DNA from: Gnetum montanum
Taxonomy: Eukaryota; Streptophyta; Gnetopsida; Gnetales; Gnetaceae
Direction: 5' to 3'
DNA: 64,000 nt
Assembly (NCBI GenBank): GCA_015680685.1
Contig: MNCI01011056.1
Span: 34,375 to 98,374 of the forward strand
Both the position numbers and the translations under genes were made by a program. The notes beneath the pieces are model-generated. The model made no database searches, was not told the DNA's origin, and saw nothing but the letters and a program-made list of their open reading frames with translations. The stretch's first letter is position 1. Every line of letters begins with the position of its first letter. Shown one piece after another: positions 36,001 to 47,624 of the stretch.

Positions 36001-36856
36001 CACACCATATACCGCAGACTAGTTATGTTGTGCCGCAGGGATGGTCCACTGACTCGCTGCAGGCTATTGGATGAATGTCTGTGACTGCACGACGGCAATG
36101 ATTTGTTGGGTTGGGGGGTGGAAGCGATAAATTCTTCACTGGGTGAGTTGTGGATATGGCTTGGGTTTGAATCTACAGGATGAAATGGGGCACAGTGGAT
36201 GCTGGAACCACCGTCTGAATGCTGAGTACACGTGGTGATGAAACCACCCCCATGTTATTGTGGGGTATTTGCACTTGCAGCCTAGATGGCTGGGTGGTGG
36301 CTTGCGGAATGATAGGGATGTGTGTCTATGTGTTCATGGCTGGATTAAGAGGGGGGGCTTCTCCGTTGAGAGGTAATGATGGATTGACGTAAGTATGGGG
36401 ACTAAGAGTGTGATATGAGTGCTCAGACTGCGCTGCAAACTCATCATCTTCTTCCTCCCCATTCTGGGGTTGCTTCATAGCCCGTGTAGCCTGGCTCTTG
36501 GCCATGAACAACTGTGTTATAATTTCATGTTGATGGTCTATTAAAGGGATGATGTCATAGGCTGTTAGGGTGAAATCATGGCCTCCTCTATGGATCATAT
36601 CGAAATTTCATTTCACCTTGATTTCGGCTTGGCTAAGGGCAAGCTTCGCCTGGATCTTGACATAGATGAAGTTGTATTCCTCAGGGGTCATGATAGTGAA
36701 TACTAGGTCGTTGCCCTGTAGTCTCAATGACTGACATGATGGTCCTTGAGGTCTTACTACACTAGAAGTTGGTCTGGTGATAGCGATAGGGTTCATAGAT
36801 GTGGCACCCAAATCAGCAGCGACCATGGTGGTTGTGGTTGTGAAAAATGAATCCAT
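33070..36856 (-). pseudogene. gag: E3 gag-protease
   Basis: Starts at the ATG at 36856 (MDSFFTTTTTMVAADLG) and ends at a TAA at 33070-33072 after KKQLRISG. The N-terminal ~180 residues contain EEYNFIYVKIQAKLALSQAE, then a Pro/Gln-rich stretch with several stops. The Gag core is intact in 35666-34866 (MSLPHFTKYNREGDP, GKALIWYRALP, LEELLTQF). The linker then shifts frame by -1 at the same place as in E1. The knuckle-like FCDYHQLWCHDTHYC lies in 34875-34252. Protease: RVHVNNGAAANVIPY at the active-site position and FNLILGRSWL. Total length is about 1,250 codons, which suits a Tat Gag-Pro with a long N-terminal extension. Confidence 0.85.
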
Positions 36857-36929
36857 TGATCAAGTAGATTAATCGACAATAAACAACTGGATCTAAGAGA
36901 AAAAACGATGGACAAAGAAGATCGCACTA

Positions 36930-37114
36930 GGCTTTCTACCCTGTAGGATTCTAAAGGAATCATTAAAGTAACCTATCTACACCACATGAGTTTTTCGTAA
37001 ACTTCCCTAGATGTATTACGTTTACGTTTCAGAGATGCGGGTACAGATCGCTTACAGGGCTACCCATAAAAAATACGAATCGAAGCCAAGGCCCTCCTTC
37101 TAGCGCCAGAAAAC
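36930..37114 (-). promoter_or_regulatory. E3 leader unit and candidate primer binding site
   Basis: Next to the 5' LTR, minus-strand TGGCGCTAGAAGGAGGG starts about 6 nt inside the LTR end (37114 and down). A TGG start at this position is expected of a tRNA primer site. E5 and E7 carry the decayed forms TAGCACTAGAAGGAGG and TAGCACTAGAAGAAGG at the same place. I did not assign the tRNA. One leader-repeat unit follows. Confidence 0.6.
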
Positions 37115-38693
37115 TGTAACGATGGAAAATGTTGGCAGCTGGAATACCAAACAAAATCCGTGTACATAGTCTTAACCATGGATCCGTGCGAGGGCTATGC
37201 TGCAGAAAATGAATCCGCAGTGCCTTGAACGGTCTTGTCAATTAGACAGGGACTTACTAAATCAGTAAACTGATGGAGATTATGAATATTTTCGTGGCAC
37301 GGTTTGGTTCGACGAGTCACTAAATGAGAAAAAAACAATGTAGATGAATCGTAATAATGATAACATTAACATGGTAAAAGAAATCAGATATGAGAGAAAC
37401 GCGTGATTTCAAGATCTATGCTTTGACCTGAAAAATGAATATTTTGTATACCACGTTACACTGGGGAGACCCCGATTCCCTTGTGTGAAGTAAACATGAA
37501 ATAACAAGAAAACTGTCTAAGCAGAAGTATAGAATGAAGTTCGATCTACCTCATAGGCCATAGATGGGATGTAAAGAAGGTCAAGTTCTAACGTCTATCG
37601 ATCAACTGCTTCTGATCAATATAGCTCGCAAACCATGCCAGATGATCTCTCGATCTCTAATCTACTCCTTTTGCCTTGGGTAGTCTCTGCTCGGAACTAC
37701 CAATGATCACCAATGGAGAAACTTGTGTCTTCGCCAAAGGGCCAATCGCTCCTACTACCAATGCTCAAGAAAAATATTTCCTGTCTCTGTTAGAAGATAG
37801 TGCTGCCAAAAGATTGCCAAAATGCTGCTCTCTTTTTTTGCCTCTCTTTGTGTCTCCGTCGTGTTCTTTATGATGTCCCTTTTTTCTTCGCCAACTGGGA
37901 TATTTATAGGTTTGACAATATATGGAGAAGACATGGATGTGATGATACGTATTTCAAACCTTTCAGAAGATCATTGACTTGACCATCCTTATGTTGAAAT
38001 TCGTAACTACGCATAATACGTGCATCTGCGTATTGTGCGTATGGATGACAAATGTGGATCGGGCATATTTCAGTTGATTTTGGGCTACATTACGCTCGTA
38101 CGCATTGCGTCGTGTGCAAGAGAGTAATAAAGCGCAAAAGTAATGGACTCAAGATACTTTACACTGGTTCACACTGTTGAGCGTAGTGAAGCGTAAACAA
38201 TGATTAACTTGGGAATGGATTACGCTGACGTACGCTACGTTGCGTAACGAGCGTAAGGTGATCAATCTGCAAGAAAAAGAAAAAATTTGATCTGTTGCAC
38301 TTCCTTTGGATTCTGTTTGATGCTTTCGAAGCTCATTACGTTGCCTTGCATAACAGAGTGTAAATCTTCCTTTGGACAAAAGACTTAGCAGAATACACGA
38401 GAGATCGCATATTATGCTGCTTAGGCCTTAAGCTTCACCAAATCTGCTGATGTAAACCACCTTTTAATGTTAGACTATCTTACTCTGAGCGTTATTACAT
38501 TGTGTTGCATACTATAGCGTAAATATGGAAAACATAGTAAGATAGAAAATATGCAAAAGGAAACTGAAGTCTTGATGCCATGCACTTCTTTGCCTTGCCT
38601 TGCCTTGTTCTTCTTTCTGGAATTCTGTCATGTACTTTTGTCTGAATTGTGAATCTTCGCCTTAGGCTGACTCGCAATTTTCACGGTGTTTCA
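37115..38693 (-). repeat. E3 5' LTR (1,579 bp)
   Basis: Pairs with 21258-22837 and differs in length by 1 bp. In element orientation it begins TGAAACACCGTG and ends CGTTACA. TATA lies on minus near 37905 (GGATATTTATAGG on +). Inverted repeats of the TTACGCT/AGCGTAA type lie around 38080-38260. Confidence 0.95.
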
Positions 38694-39271
38694 CTTAGCT
38701 GCAAAAACTTTGTCAATTTTCTAGACTTTGTTTTATGCAGTGTAAGACTTGCATATTTGGCCATTCTTTCCCTTCGAGTTGCTTTCTGTCTCTTCTGTAA
38801 GATTGGCACACCTTCATGCACCTTGTAGCTCAGCGTAGTGTAGCAGCAAACAGAGTCTCCTGCTTCCTGATGAAAGGAGACATCATCGTAGGACCCGAAA
38901 CTAGGGAAGGAAGCTATCTATACATCTGGTATCACATTACATTCCATAATTATTTCTCGAAGCATGCTACGCTACACATCGTAGCGTAGCATAGCCAACT
39001 TCATAACTTAGAAAACTTGCTGAATTATTTATTGTGCACCCAGAATGTTGCTGCCAACTCCGTGTTGTTTCTGAGTAGGTTGTTGGCTAAGGGGGCTACT
39101 TAGGTGATCAAGTGGGATGACCCTTAGAAACTATTGACACCTAAAGTAGAAAGTTGCCGAATTGGTCGGCTCAAACTCAAAGCGTTCTCCTCCTGAAGAA
39201 CTGTCATGACATTGCACAGATTGCAAGACCTGGTGAAGCCAAGATGATCTCATATTTTTTGAGGTGTTTCA
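38694..39271 (-). repeat. E2 5' LTR, right piece
   Basis: Begins with the E3 target duplicate CTTAG and continues as CTGCAAAAACTTTG, the continuation found uninterrupted in the E8 LTR at ~54890. Ends GGTGTTTCA at 39271, the outer LTR edge, followed by E4 integrase sequence. Confidence 0.85.
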
Positions 39272-39274
39272 CAC

Positions 39275-40560
39275 TTAGGTGGAACACATGGCTTCTATCA
39301 ATTCCACAGACACCTAGGAGTGGTAAGCCAACATTAAAGCCTACCTACAACATGAAGAACCCCTAGGTGTATTGACATCTGCTCAAAGAGATGCAATCCG
39401 TAAGCGTGTCTGGAAATATACACTAATGGAAACTGACACCCTATGCTGATGTTCCTATGATAGGACATTGCTAGCATGTGTGGGTGGGGAGTAGGCGTAG
39501 AAGGTAGTTAATGAGATGCATGAAGGACTATGCAGTGGACACATAGCACCTAGGGCTATGACTATGAAAATCAGGTGCCTAGGATACTACTGGACCCACA
39601 TGGAATGCGACTACTTGTCAAAAGTCAAGATGTGTAACATGTTCTAGAGATACAAAAATATCATACACATAGCACCCATGGAACTACACCCAACGCAAAT
39701 CACCTAGCCCTTCCAACGATGGGTACTAGACCTCATAGGGCCTATAATGCCTAAGTCCTCCGTAGGGCATAGTTTCATTATAACCACCACTGAGTATCTT
39801 ACTAAGTGAGTGGAAGCTATCCCTATGAGGAAGACAATGTCTCAGCAAATCTGCCACTTCATCTTGGATAACATCGTAATGAGATTTGGGCTTCCGATGA
39901 CTATTGTGATTGATAATAAGCCATAGTTCAGCAGTATGGAAACCTGAACCTTTTGTAGTAGCCTAGGCATCAAGCAATCATTCTCCTCCCCATACTACCT
40001 ACAGGAAAATGGATAGGAAGAGGCTACAAATAAGTACATCATCAACTTGCTGAAGTGGATGCTTAACAACATCAAGATGTGATGGCATGAGAAAATCCTC
40101 TACATTTGATGGGCCTACAGGATGACATGGAGAACCATGACAAGTAAGACTCCTTACAACCTAGTTTATGGATCTAAATTTGTATTGCCTCTTGAGTTGT
40201 AGGTACCACCACTCTAGATGATCCTATCTAATATTGTGAGTGAAGCCTAGAATAACAAGTCACAGATCATCGACCTCAACTCAATAGAGGAGGAGTGCGC
40301 TTAGACACTGAGCTCATAGAGCACTACTAGAGCAAGCAATAGTAAAAGCACCATGAAGACCGCATTGACAGTAAGTATAGAAGGGAGACCTCATCTTTAA
40401 GGTCATATATAAGCATGTGAGCAAATTCTTAGCCAACTAGGAAGGCCCTTACATGGCCGCTAAAGCCTTCAGGAATGGAGCCTTCAAGCTAGCAGACATG
40501 AATGGCAACTAGTTCGCTAACCTGGTGAATCAATCGTACCTCAAGTTGTACTACGTCTAA
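39275..40560 (+). pseudogene. pol: E4 integrase, decayed
   Basis: Recognisable blocks despite many stops: NEMHEGLCSGHIAPRAM and LGYYWTHMECDYLSK (HHCC region), PFQRWVLDLIGPIMPKSS, the DNK-P-FSSME site where TDNGPQFSS is expected, SPYYLQENG and NLLKWMLNN. It ends VVLRLST-stop where E1 and E3 end YLKRYFI or YLKRYYI. CAA/CAG to TAA/TAG and TGG to TGA changes are frequent. Confidence 0.85.
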
Positions 40561-40574
40561 GCACATAGAGCAAA

Positions 40575-40965
40575 AAGACACCATCCGCTACAACATTAAA
40601 CTGACAATAAGAGTTGGTGACCATCCTCTACGACGTAAAATTTACATAGGCAAGCAAACGTTCACTACGACGTTAAACTGACATGGCTATAGTAGCGTCT
40701 GCTATGATGATAAACTGGCAATGACACCAAGCAGTGTTCACTACAACATTAAAATAGTGACAATTGTCCACTATGATGTAAAACTAGCACAACCAGTCTG
40801 CTATGACTATAAACTGGCATGGTGTGTCCACTATGATGTTAAAATGGCATGTATGGTCTGCTGGGACCTTAAGATAGCATGCACAGTTTGCTAGGACCTT
40901 AAACTAGCACAACAGTCTGCTAGGATCCTAACCTAGTGCTCTGTCTACTAGGATCTTAAATTGGT
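40575..40965 (+). repeat. E4 22-bp motif array
   Basis: About ten units such as ATCCGCTACAACATTAAACTG, GTCTGCTAGGACCTTAAACTA and GTCCACTATGATGTAAAACTA follow the integrase, in the same place and orientation as in E1. Confidence 0.8.
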
Positions 40966-42045
40966 TATGTGTCACATCCCTAGCGTGCATCTGTGTCGAG
41001 TACACATTGAATGAGCATGTGTAGTGCTGATGCACGGGTGGGGCATCGTAGCCCTAGATCTTTGTTCACGATACAATGGGGACATGCTCTGGAACATACA
41101 TGAAACTACCACCCTTGGCATTGCATTGATCCTCTAGACATGTCATATGACATCAGACTGGCCCTATGGACCTATCGTCATCATGACACATTGCCCTAAC
41201 GGTAGTTCCTCGACCAATGCCTGCGGCTGGAGTTCTGGCAGTATTGTGGCCCAGCAACAATATTGTTATCCTTTGGCCCCTTGCCAATGATGTTTAGCTA
41301 TGTGGTAGTTTATTCCATAGCCAAACTAAGGATGTGTTCCCTTGGCAAGGATTCTAGAGCATTCACACTCATAGTGACAATGCCCGACATCTTCAATACG
41401 GCCTCCTTCATGCCGATGCTACCAAGGCCGCTGTTGGCATTCCTACATTGGACATCGTACACTAGAAATGATCTCCAATAGCTTCAACAACATATGTAGC
41501 TAGCAAGACCTTCACCCTCATTGGCTGAGGGTACATCTTTCCACAGTAGAAAGTGCTACAACATTGCAAAGTGAGTGCCTCGACTAGCTCGGCTACTTCA
41601 GTGTGCAAATCCCATGATGTGCATAACACAACTCATCACATGGGAAGCATCAATGGAAATTCTATGATGTGTGTAACATAGCTTGCCACATGGAAAGAAT
41701 CTGTAGGCAAGTCAAAACCCTACACGGATGTAACAAAACTCATCCTAGAAAAGACACCTATCCTGCGAGAGGTTGAATGTCAGCAAAAGCAAAGATCAAA
41801 ATGCAAACAACTCCCTCATGAGCACTCCGACGAGGGATTCTACTAAACTGCATCTTTGTCCTTCCCCTATGCCTCCTTCCTCCCTACTTCACCTTTTCCT
41901 TCCAATGCAACACTCTCAAGTGCAACCAAGTGACATCCCAACACTCATTGAATGACAAAGTTACCATTTTGTCTTCCATGGTGTTTTGTATTCTTTATTA
42001 ACATCTATTGAGCCCATTCTCTAGATGTCGACAAAGAGCAGCCAA
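40966..42045 (+). other. E4 3' spacer and polypurine tract
   Basis: About 1.1 kb. A segment near 41263-41400 resembles the minus-strand segment near 56229-56100 of E8 at the same relative place, but not E1 or E3. I treat it as shared non-coding sequence. Polypurine tract ACAAAGAGCAGCCAA lies at 42031-42045. Confidence 0.6.
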
Positions 42046-43582
42046 TTAAACACCCCAAAAAATTTGAAGGCATGTTTGCATTACCAAGCCTTTGCAATTC
42101 ACGCAGTGTCATGGTAGTTCTTCAGAAGATGGGTGGTCTGATATTTAGACTGTCCAGTTTGGCAAGTTTTCTAAGTCACGAAGTTTGCTACGCTATGCTA
42201 CACCTCGTTATGTACCATAGCAAGCTTTAGAAAACAAGTGTAGAATGAAGTGCTACTCTATGCAGTAGAGCACAATGTAGCAAAAGCTAGACAACCAAGT
42301 CCCCTCTCCTGACTGGAAGTCCTTCGGCAATGTATCCATCTGTCAGAAAGAGGTGGACCATGTCTACTACTATGCTACGCTAAGCTACATGGCGCAGCAA
42401 GGTTTAGCAACTCTACAAAGGTGACAGAAGGTAACTCAAAGGGTGAGGTTACCAAGTTCGTGAGTTCCGTAGTGTATAAGGCAAAGGTCATAGATTGGCA
42501 AAGTTTTTGTGACTAAGGCTAGCCGCTATGCTACATAGCATAACATAGCATAGCAAACATGCAATACACATGTGGCGGAACGCGTTACAAGACACTATGC
42601 TACGCCGAACATGCTAAGCTACGAAGCACAATAAAGCATGATGGGTGGTTGTGCAACATCAATGCACTTCATCCAATTGCATCATTGGCACACATCTCTA
42701 GATCCTGACAGTGCAATTACGGTGTGGCAGACTTGCAGTTATAGCATGGCAGGCTCACAATCACAATGGTCATGCATGTGCAATGGTCATGCAAGGACAT
42801 GCAACATAGATAAGTCAACGTGGGCCCAAGGCACATGGTGTCCAAACCACCCCTTTCATGCATCCTTGGTCCTATAAATACCCCAGCAAGTAATGTTTAA
42901 AGTACCTTTTGCTCTTTGAACGTGCTAGGGAGTAAGGAATTTTGACACTTTTGAACTTGTTTGCACTTTTCGACCTTCAAACTCCTAGTTGACTTTTTCT
43001 TTTTTTTCTCTTTCTGGGATTTGTTGGCATGGTAACTTCAAGCATTGTAAGCTTTCTGTTTGACACTGTAAATAGTGAGCATTCTTAGTTGGCATTTTCT
43101 TTTACTCTTTTCTACCACCTTGGTAGAATTTTTGCATTGCCAGCCACTGAGTCCACGCCCTAGCATGTAGCCTTTCTGCTCTACATATCTTGGTTACTCT
43201 CGAGATCTCTACACTTCTCAGCGTTGTGCAACTGATTATATCCATCTTTGATAGAGCAAAGTTGTAGCTTCAAAGAGGTGCATTTTTCTAACTGCATTTT
43301 ACTTTGTTTGCATATTACTTTTTTCCCTACCTATTGCTGCATTTTACACCATATTCTATCTCTTTCACATTTAAGAATTACTTCACGTTATCAGCCTTGC
43401 CTTCAAATCACATGTTTCAAAAGGTTATATAGACACCAACTAAGTCCTTATCTGATCAACCAAACTATTCAGGGTGCCTGTTATTTGTTCCATCAAGCAT
43501 GGCCCTCCCACAGATATAGGGTTGAGACTATCACGACTACTAGTCCCTTAGTGTTTTATAGTCACCAAGATTTTTGGTTTCA
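42046..43582 (+). repeat. E4 3' LTR (~1,537 bp)
   Basis: Starts TTAAACACCCC (TGAAACACC with one change) and ends near GGTTTCA. CCTATAAATACC near 42870 is the TATA box. U3 contains many GCTATGCTACGC-type palindromes (42185-42630). Confidence 0.85.
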
Positions 43583-45765
43583 ACAAACACCAAACAATAA
43601 GTTGTGTCATGACCACATAGTTGATGGTAGTCACAAAACCATTTCAGCTTGAAATTCCTAGGAACTGGTGGCTCATTGGCCAAAGCCAAGCAGGGGTTCC
43701 TAAGGAGCTCATAGTACCATTGATGGCTCTTCGCTACCTCCTTTGACATTCGCTTGTCTTCAACGTATCCCATCCCCAGTAATTTTTTCAATAGTTCTAA
43801 AGGCTTGACAGACAGCAGGGTATATTTAAAGCTATCTTTACACTCAAAATTAAACTTACGAGGGGTTACTTGGGATAATGGTCACCTTGTTGTGGTTTTT
43901 TTTACTAGGTTTGGCTTCGTTTGCCACAGTGGCTACTGTGGCTATTGTAGCCTTGCCCTTATCTTTGTCCTTTTTTGTAAATGTTTTCTTGTATGAAATG
44001 TAGGCTGAGTCTTTACTTACCTCAGTCATTTCTTATATGCTCTTGGTTTGGGCAAAAGCCTGACTAAGAGTTCATGGAGTGAGATAATACAGTTTGAACT
44101 TAATAAAGTTGTTCACTGCACCCTTAAAGATGGCTAGTAGATGAGCCTTTGTGATAGGCTTGCAGATCTCATTAAGGGTAGTGTTCCACCACTATATGAA
44201 TTTCTAGATTGGTTCTAGGGGATGCTTCATGCTCCTTAATTGATCTAGCATAACCTCTACTCTCAAGTTATACTTGAAACTAGTTACGAATTGGGTCAGA
44301 AGCTCCTCTAGGGTTGAGATAGAAGAGTGTGGGAGTGCATGATACCAGTCCAAAGCCTTGCCCATTAGAGACATAGCAAAGACACAGATGATTATGTACA
44401 ACCATTATTGCAAAAGAAGGGACTTAGATCTAAATGTTACAAGATGCACATTGGAATCACCCTCCCCATTGTATTTTGTGAAGTGGGGGAGTGGCATATC
44501 AGGGGGTAATGTTAGCATGCGGACTATTAGGTTGATGGGATCATCATGTTAGAAATACATGACTTGTACTATGGCAGAACCAGTAGTTTTGAGGTGTAGA
44601 ACCTCTTTAGTCAAGGTCTCTATAAGTTGGAATGCTTCATCCAAACCCAGGGTAGCGTAGATGGTTGGGGAGCTATAGGGGCAACTCCCATTGGTGGAGC
44701 AGTAGGAATAGTGGCCTGGGTCATAGGTGATGTCATTTGGGTAGTCCCAACAAAGGGTTTTTCTGGTGTTATCCACCACCCAGTGGGTGGTGCTATTGGA
44801 GTAGCAGCTGCTAGTGCTGCTACAGGGTTGGTGGTTCACGTGATTGGTGGGATAGACCAGGGTCCTGCGCTTGGTTGTACCACTTGTAGGATCTTGTACA
44901 TTTGCTGGTGAGTGTAGTGGGACATTTGCAAACATTGTGAGACAAGGGGGGGAAGTGAATGGGGTCCACCACATGGTTGGGGGTGGACCTACTACTAACG
45001 GTAAAATAGGTGTAGACACTGGAATGGATGTGGAAGCTATATGCAACTATGATGTAGGTACTATGTGGACATATGGCAAGGTAGCCATGATCAGTGCATG
45101 GTATGATGTAGGCATGGATTGGAGAAAAGATTGCAGGGGGTAGTGCCTATGAATGAGATGGAGGAATAGATGTGTTGATACACCGAGGGCATGGGATGGC
45201 TACCCATTGTCGATGAAGGTGTAGTTTGGCATAGTGCAGATGTAATCATGAAGGTAGCAGTCGCAAAGATAAGGTTCCACTAGAAAGATGGGGTGGGAGG
45301 GATGGTGGTAGGGTTTGTTTGACCCCCATCCTTGAACTAGGAATCCAGCTCCTCTTGCCCATCTTGAAATGCCTCTTCATATTGAGATGTCGTGTCTCAC
45401 TGCTCCCTAGCCCTACCTTTCTATATCAGCTAATGTAAGATCCACTGATACATTTTCATGAAAGGAATGGAGAAGCAAGGAGTGGAAATAAGTTTCCTCC
45501 CATTGTGGTAGATAAACTCAAAGTTATGTTTTTCTTCTAGTTCTTAGGCGTATAAGGGTATATTTTCCTGGACCTTAATGTAGAGAAAATTGTAAAGCTC
45601 GACATGCTCTACCAAGGTCTTAGGTGATCCATTTTGGATCTTGAGAGATTGGCATGGCTCATGTACTAGGCTAAGTGGTTGCTTCGCACCTATGGTACCC
45701 TAAACTAAAAAATGGACCTCAACGTTAGAGGCAGTTAGAGCGGTGGCTAAAGAAATCATTTTTGG
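43583..45765 (-). pseudogene. gag: E5 gag, decayed and interrupted by E4
   Basis: Near 45765 the N-terminus resembles the E7 and E2 starts (ASNVEVHFLV, then EHVELYNFLYIKVQE). A Pro/Thr/Ser-rich stretch occupies 45046-44549. The Gag core GKALDWYHALPHSSIS and LEELLTQFVTSF is in 44401-44204. The end reads LLGMGYVEDKRMSKEVAKSH and FCDYHQLCGHDTTYC, with an intact CCHC-like spacing, then stops at the E4 LTR. Several stops and frame changes occur. Confidence 0.8.
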
Positions 45766-45769
45766 GAGG

Positions 45770-45993
45770 CTAGAAATAGTTTGCAAATGAGGAAAATAAA
45801 GAGATCGAGTGGTGATCAGAGGCTTTCTATCCTACTAGGTTCCAAAAGAACCATCATTGCGACCAACCTATACCACATAGTGCATAAACAACCGCAAGGG
45901 TGTCACGTTTTTGCTAATAGGTAATAGGGTACAAAGAGCACATAGGACTACCCATAAAGCACTAAAAGGTCCTCCTTCTAGTGCTAGAAACTA
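45770..45993 (-). promoter_or_regulatory. E5 leader unit and PBS remnant
   Basis: Minus-strand CTAGCACTAGAAGGAGGACC lies a few bases inside the LTR end, matching the E3 site with G-to-A changes. One leader-repeat unit (GGTTCC, ACCACATAGTGCATAAACAA on +) lies between it and gag. Confidence 0.55.
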
Positions 45994-47613
45994 TAGCAAC
46001 CAAAACCATCGGTAGAGAGAAACACCAAGAGGTGGCTAGGTGAACAGTTCAACCCTGGATTCGTGTGAGGGTTGTGCTAGATAAAACAGAAATGGGGCAC
46101 CCTGAATGGTCTGGTTAATCAAACATGGACTTAACTAGTGTAACTTAACCTTTCATGAATGTTGATTTAGTTACGAGATATGCAAGGAAAAATCAATGAT
46201 CAATAAATGTAGGAATAAAGAAAATAATGATAAATAGTGATAATAATAAAGAGATAACAAAATGAACTGGGGTAATAAAATGCATTGCTACAAAGTCACA
46301 AGTTCGATTCTTTGCCTTGTTCAAAAGTGTATAACAAGGTATACAATGCTAGAGGCGCATAGAGAGTTCAAGAATGACCAGAATTCTTAGAATGCCTCAA
46401 CTATGTTTTTGAGTATGAACTTAAAAGCCAATTGTGCAAAGATGCAAACTCTTTGGGTGAGAAATGCCAGCCACAAAGAAAAGCCAATGTGCAAATATGC
46501 CAATGTAAAAAGCCAACTCAAACTACCAATGCCAATTCTTGCCAGCTTATCAAAAATGCCTCAATTTTCCAACCCTTTGAGCATTGCTCATCTAGGTATT
46601 TATAGGGCTAGGAGTAGGCAAGAAATGTGATTTAGGTGCCACGTGTCTTGAACCCATGAGATCTTGACGTTCGCATAGTACATGCATAAAAATGGTCATG
46701 AACTTGCTACAATGCAACCATGTTATCGAAACTGGAGATTCTGGAATCAACTGTGCCAACAATGCAAGCGAGAAATGAAGTACATTGAAGTAGCATAGCT
46801 ATTTGCAATATTGTGCTAATTTATTTAGTGTAGTTTCTTGCTATGCTATGCTACGCTATGTAGCGTAGCACAGCATAGCCATCAGTTTGAAAGAAAAACT
46901 TGCATTGAAGTCACTAGCTTTTGCTGAAAGCTTTGGTGCATGCGGGGTTAACTTTTGAAGCATTTTATTGATCTATATTTTTTGCTACGCTATGTAGCAT
47001 AGCATATCATGGTAGCCAATTTGACTTGCATTTCTTTTAAAATAGTAGGTCTTTATGAGAAAAATTTTCTTATGGTTCAAATTCTAACTGGGACATGGTA
47101 ATTTCAGAAGCCATAGTGCTTTAGATGCAATCCTTTTGCTGAAGCAGCCAGGTAGAGGAGTCTTTGCATGTTTCAACCTTGCTACAATATGTACCGTAGC
47201 ACTCTATGTTGGTTGAATTCTAACTTTTCCTTGCACAAACATCTTGCCGATACTTGCATTCCGACACTTGATTGATTTTTCGAAGGCTTGCTACACTGGG
47301 TAGCATCGCATAGCATACCAGACTTCTTAGCTAGAAAACTTACCAAACTATTTTTTCCATCTTGAGCACTATCAACAACTCTAAGAATGATTTCCAAGTA
47401 GACTATCAGTCTGGTGAATCACCTATGTGGGCAAGCTAGAGAGTCCATTGAGCCTATCATCTTTGGTAGTAGAAAACTTGCCGAACTGAATAGTCTAACC
47501 TTAGTGTCTACACTTTTTGGCCAAATTGTCATGATGCTGTACTTGTGGAAGTTCTTGCCTGAACTTCAAAACCCTGGTGAAGCAACAACATCTCAAAATT
47601 TTATGGTGTTTTA
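45994..47613 (-). repeat. E5 5' LTR (~1,620 bp)
   Basis: Left end TAGCAACCAAAACC corresponds to TGTAACGATGG of E3; right end GGTGTTTTA corresponds to GTGTTTCA. GGTATTTATAGG near 46590 is the minus-strand TATA box. U3 palindromes lie near 46835-46875 and 46984-47005. Confidence 0.8.
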
Positions 47614-47624
47614 GTTCTTATTAG

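Larger units (their letters stand above)
21258..38693 (-). mobile_element. E3: complete Tat-lineage LTR retrotransposon, 17.4 kb, TSD CTTAG
   Basis: Both LTRs (21258-22837 and 37115-38693) have matching ends (TGTAAC...GTTTCA on +). They are flanked by the 5-bp direct repeat CTTAG at 21253-21257 and 38694-38698. In element orientation: 5' LTR, PBS, leader, gag-protease, motif array, antisense gene, pol, motif array, polypurine tract, 3' LTR. This is the reference copy for the family in this window. LTRs differ at roughly one base in eleven over the first ~240 bp compared by eye, mostly C/T or G/A. All sense genes carry stops. Confidence 0.95.
39272..43582 (+). mobile_element. E4: remnant element, integrase to 3' LTR
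   Basis: Order: decayed integrase, motif array, spacer, polypurine tract ACAAAGAGCAGCCAA, 3' LTR. The 5' part was split off by E2 and lies left of the window. The LTR end abuts the E5 zinc-knuckle region on the opposite strand, so E4 inserted into E5 gag. It carries more stops than E1 or E3. Confidence 0.85.
43583..47613 (-). mobile_element. E5: remnant element, 5' LTR and gag
   Basis: The 5' LTR (45994-47613), candidate PBS, one leader unit and gag on the minus strand are cut by E4 at about 43583 inside the zinc-knuckle region. The outer LTR edge adjoins the E6 integrase. Confidence 0.85.

Noticed and set aside
39272-39278. CACTTAG after the E2 LTR end looks like the E3 target duplicate CTTAG
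   Set aside because: E3 ends at 38693 with its own exact CTTAG; the second occurrence is offset by two bases and lies in E4 integrase sequence.
41263-41481. Open frame in the E4 spacer with a look-alike in E8 (56005-56229)
   Set aside because: Absent from E1 and E3 at the same place, short and without a known motif; best treated as shared non-coding spacer.
44549-45143. Overlapping open frames on both strands, the + one Gly/Val-rich
   Set aside because: The minus frame is the low-complexity Pro/Thr/Ser part of E5 Gag; the + frames are its shadow.
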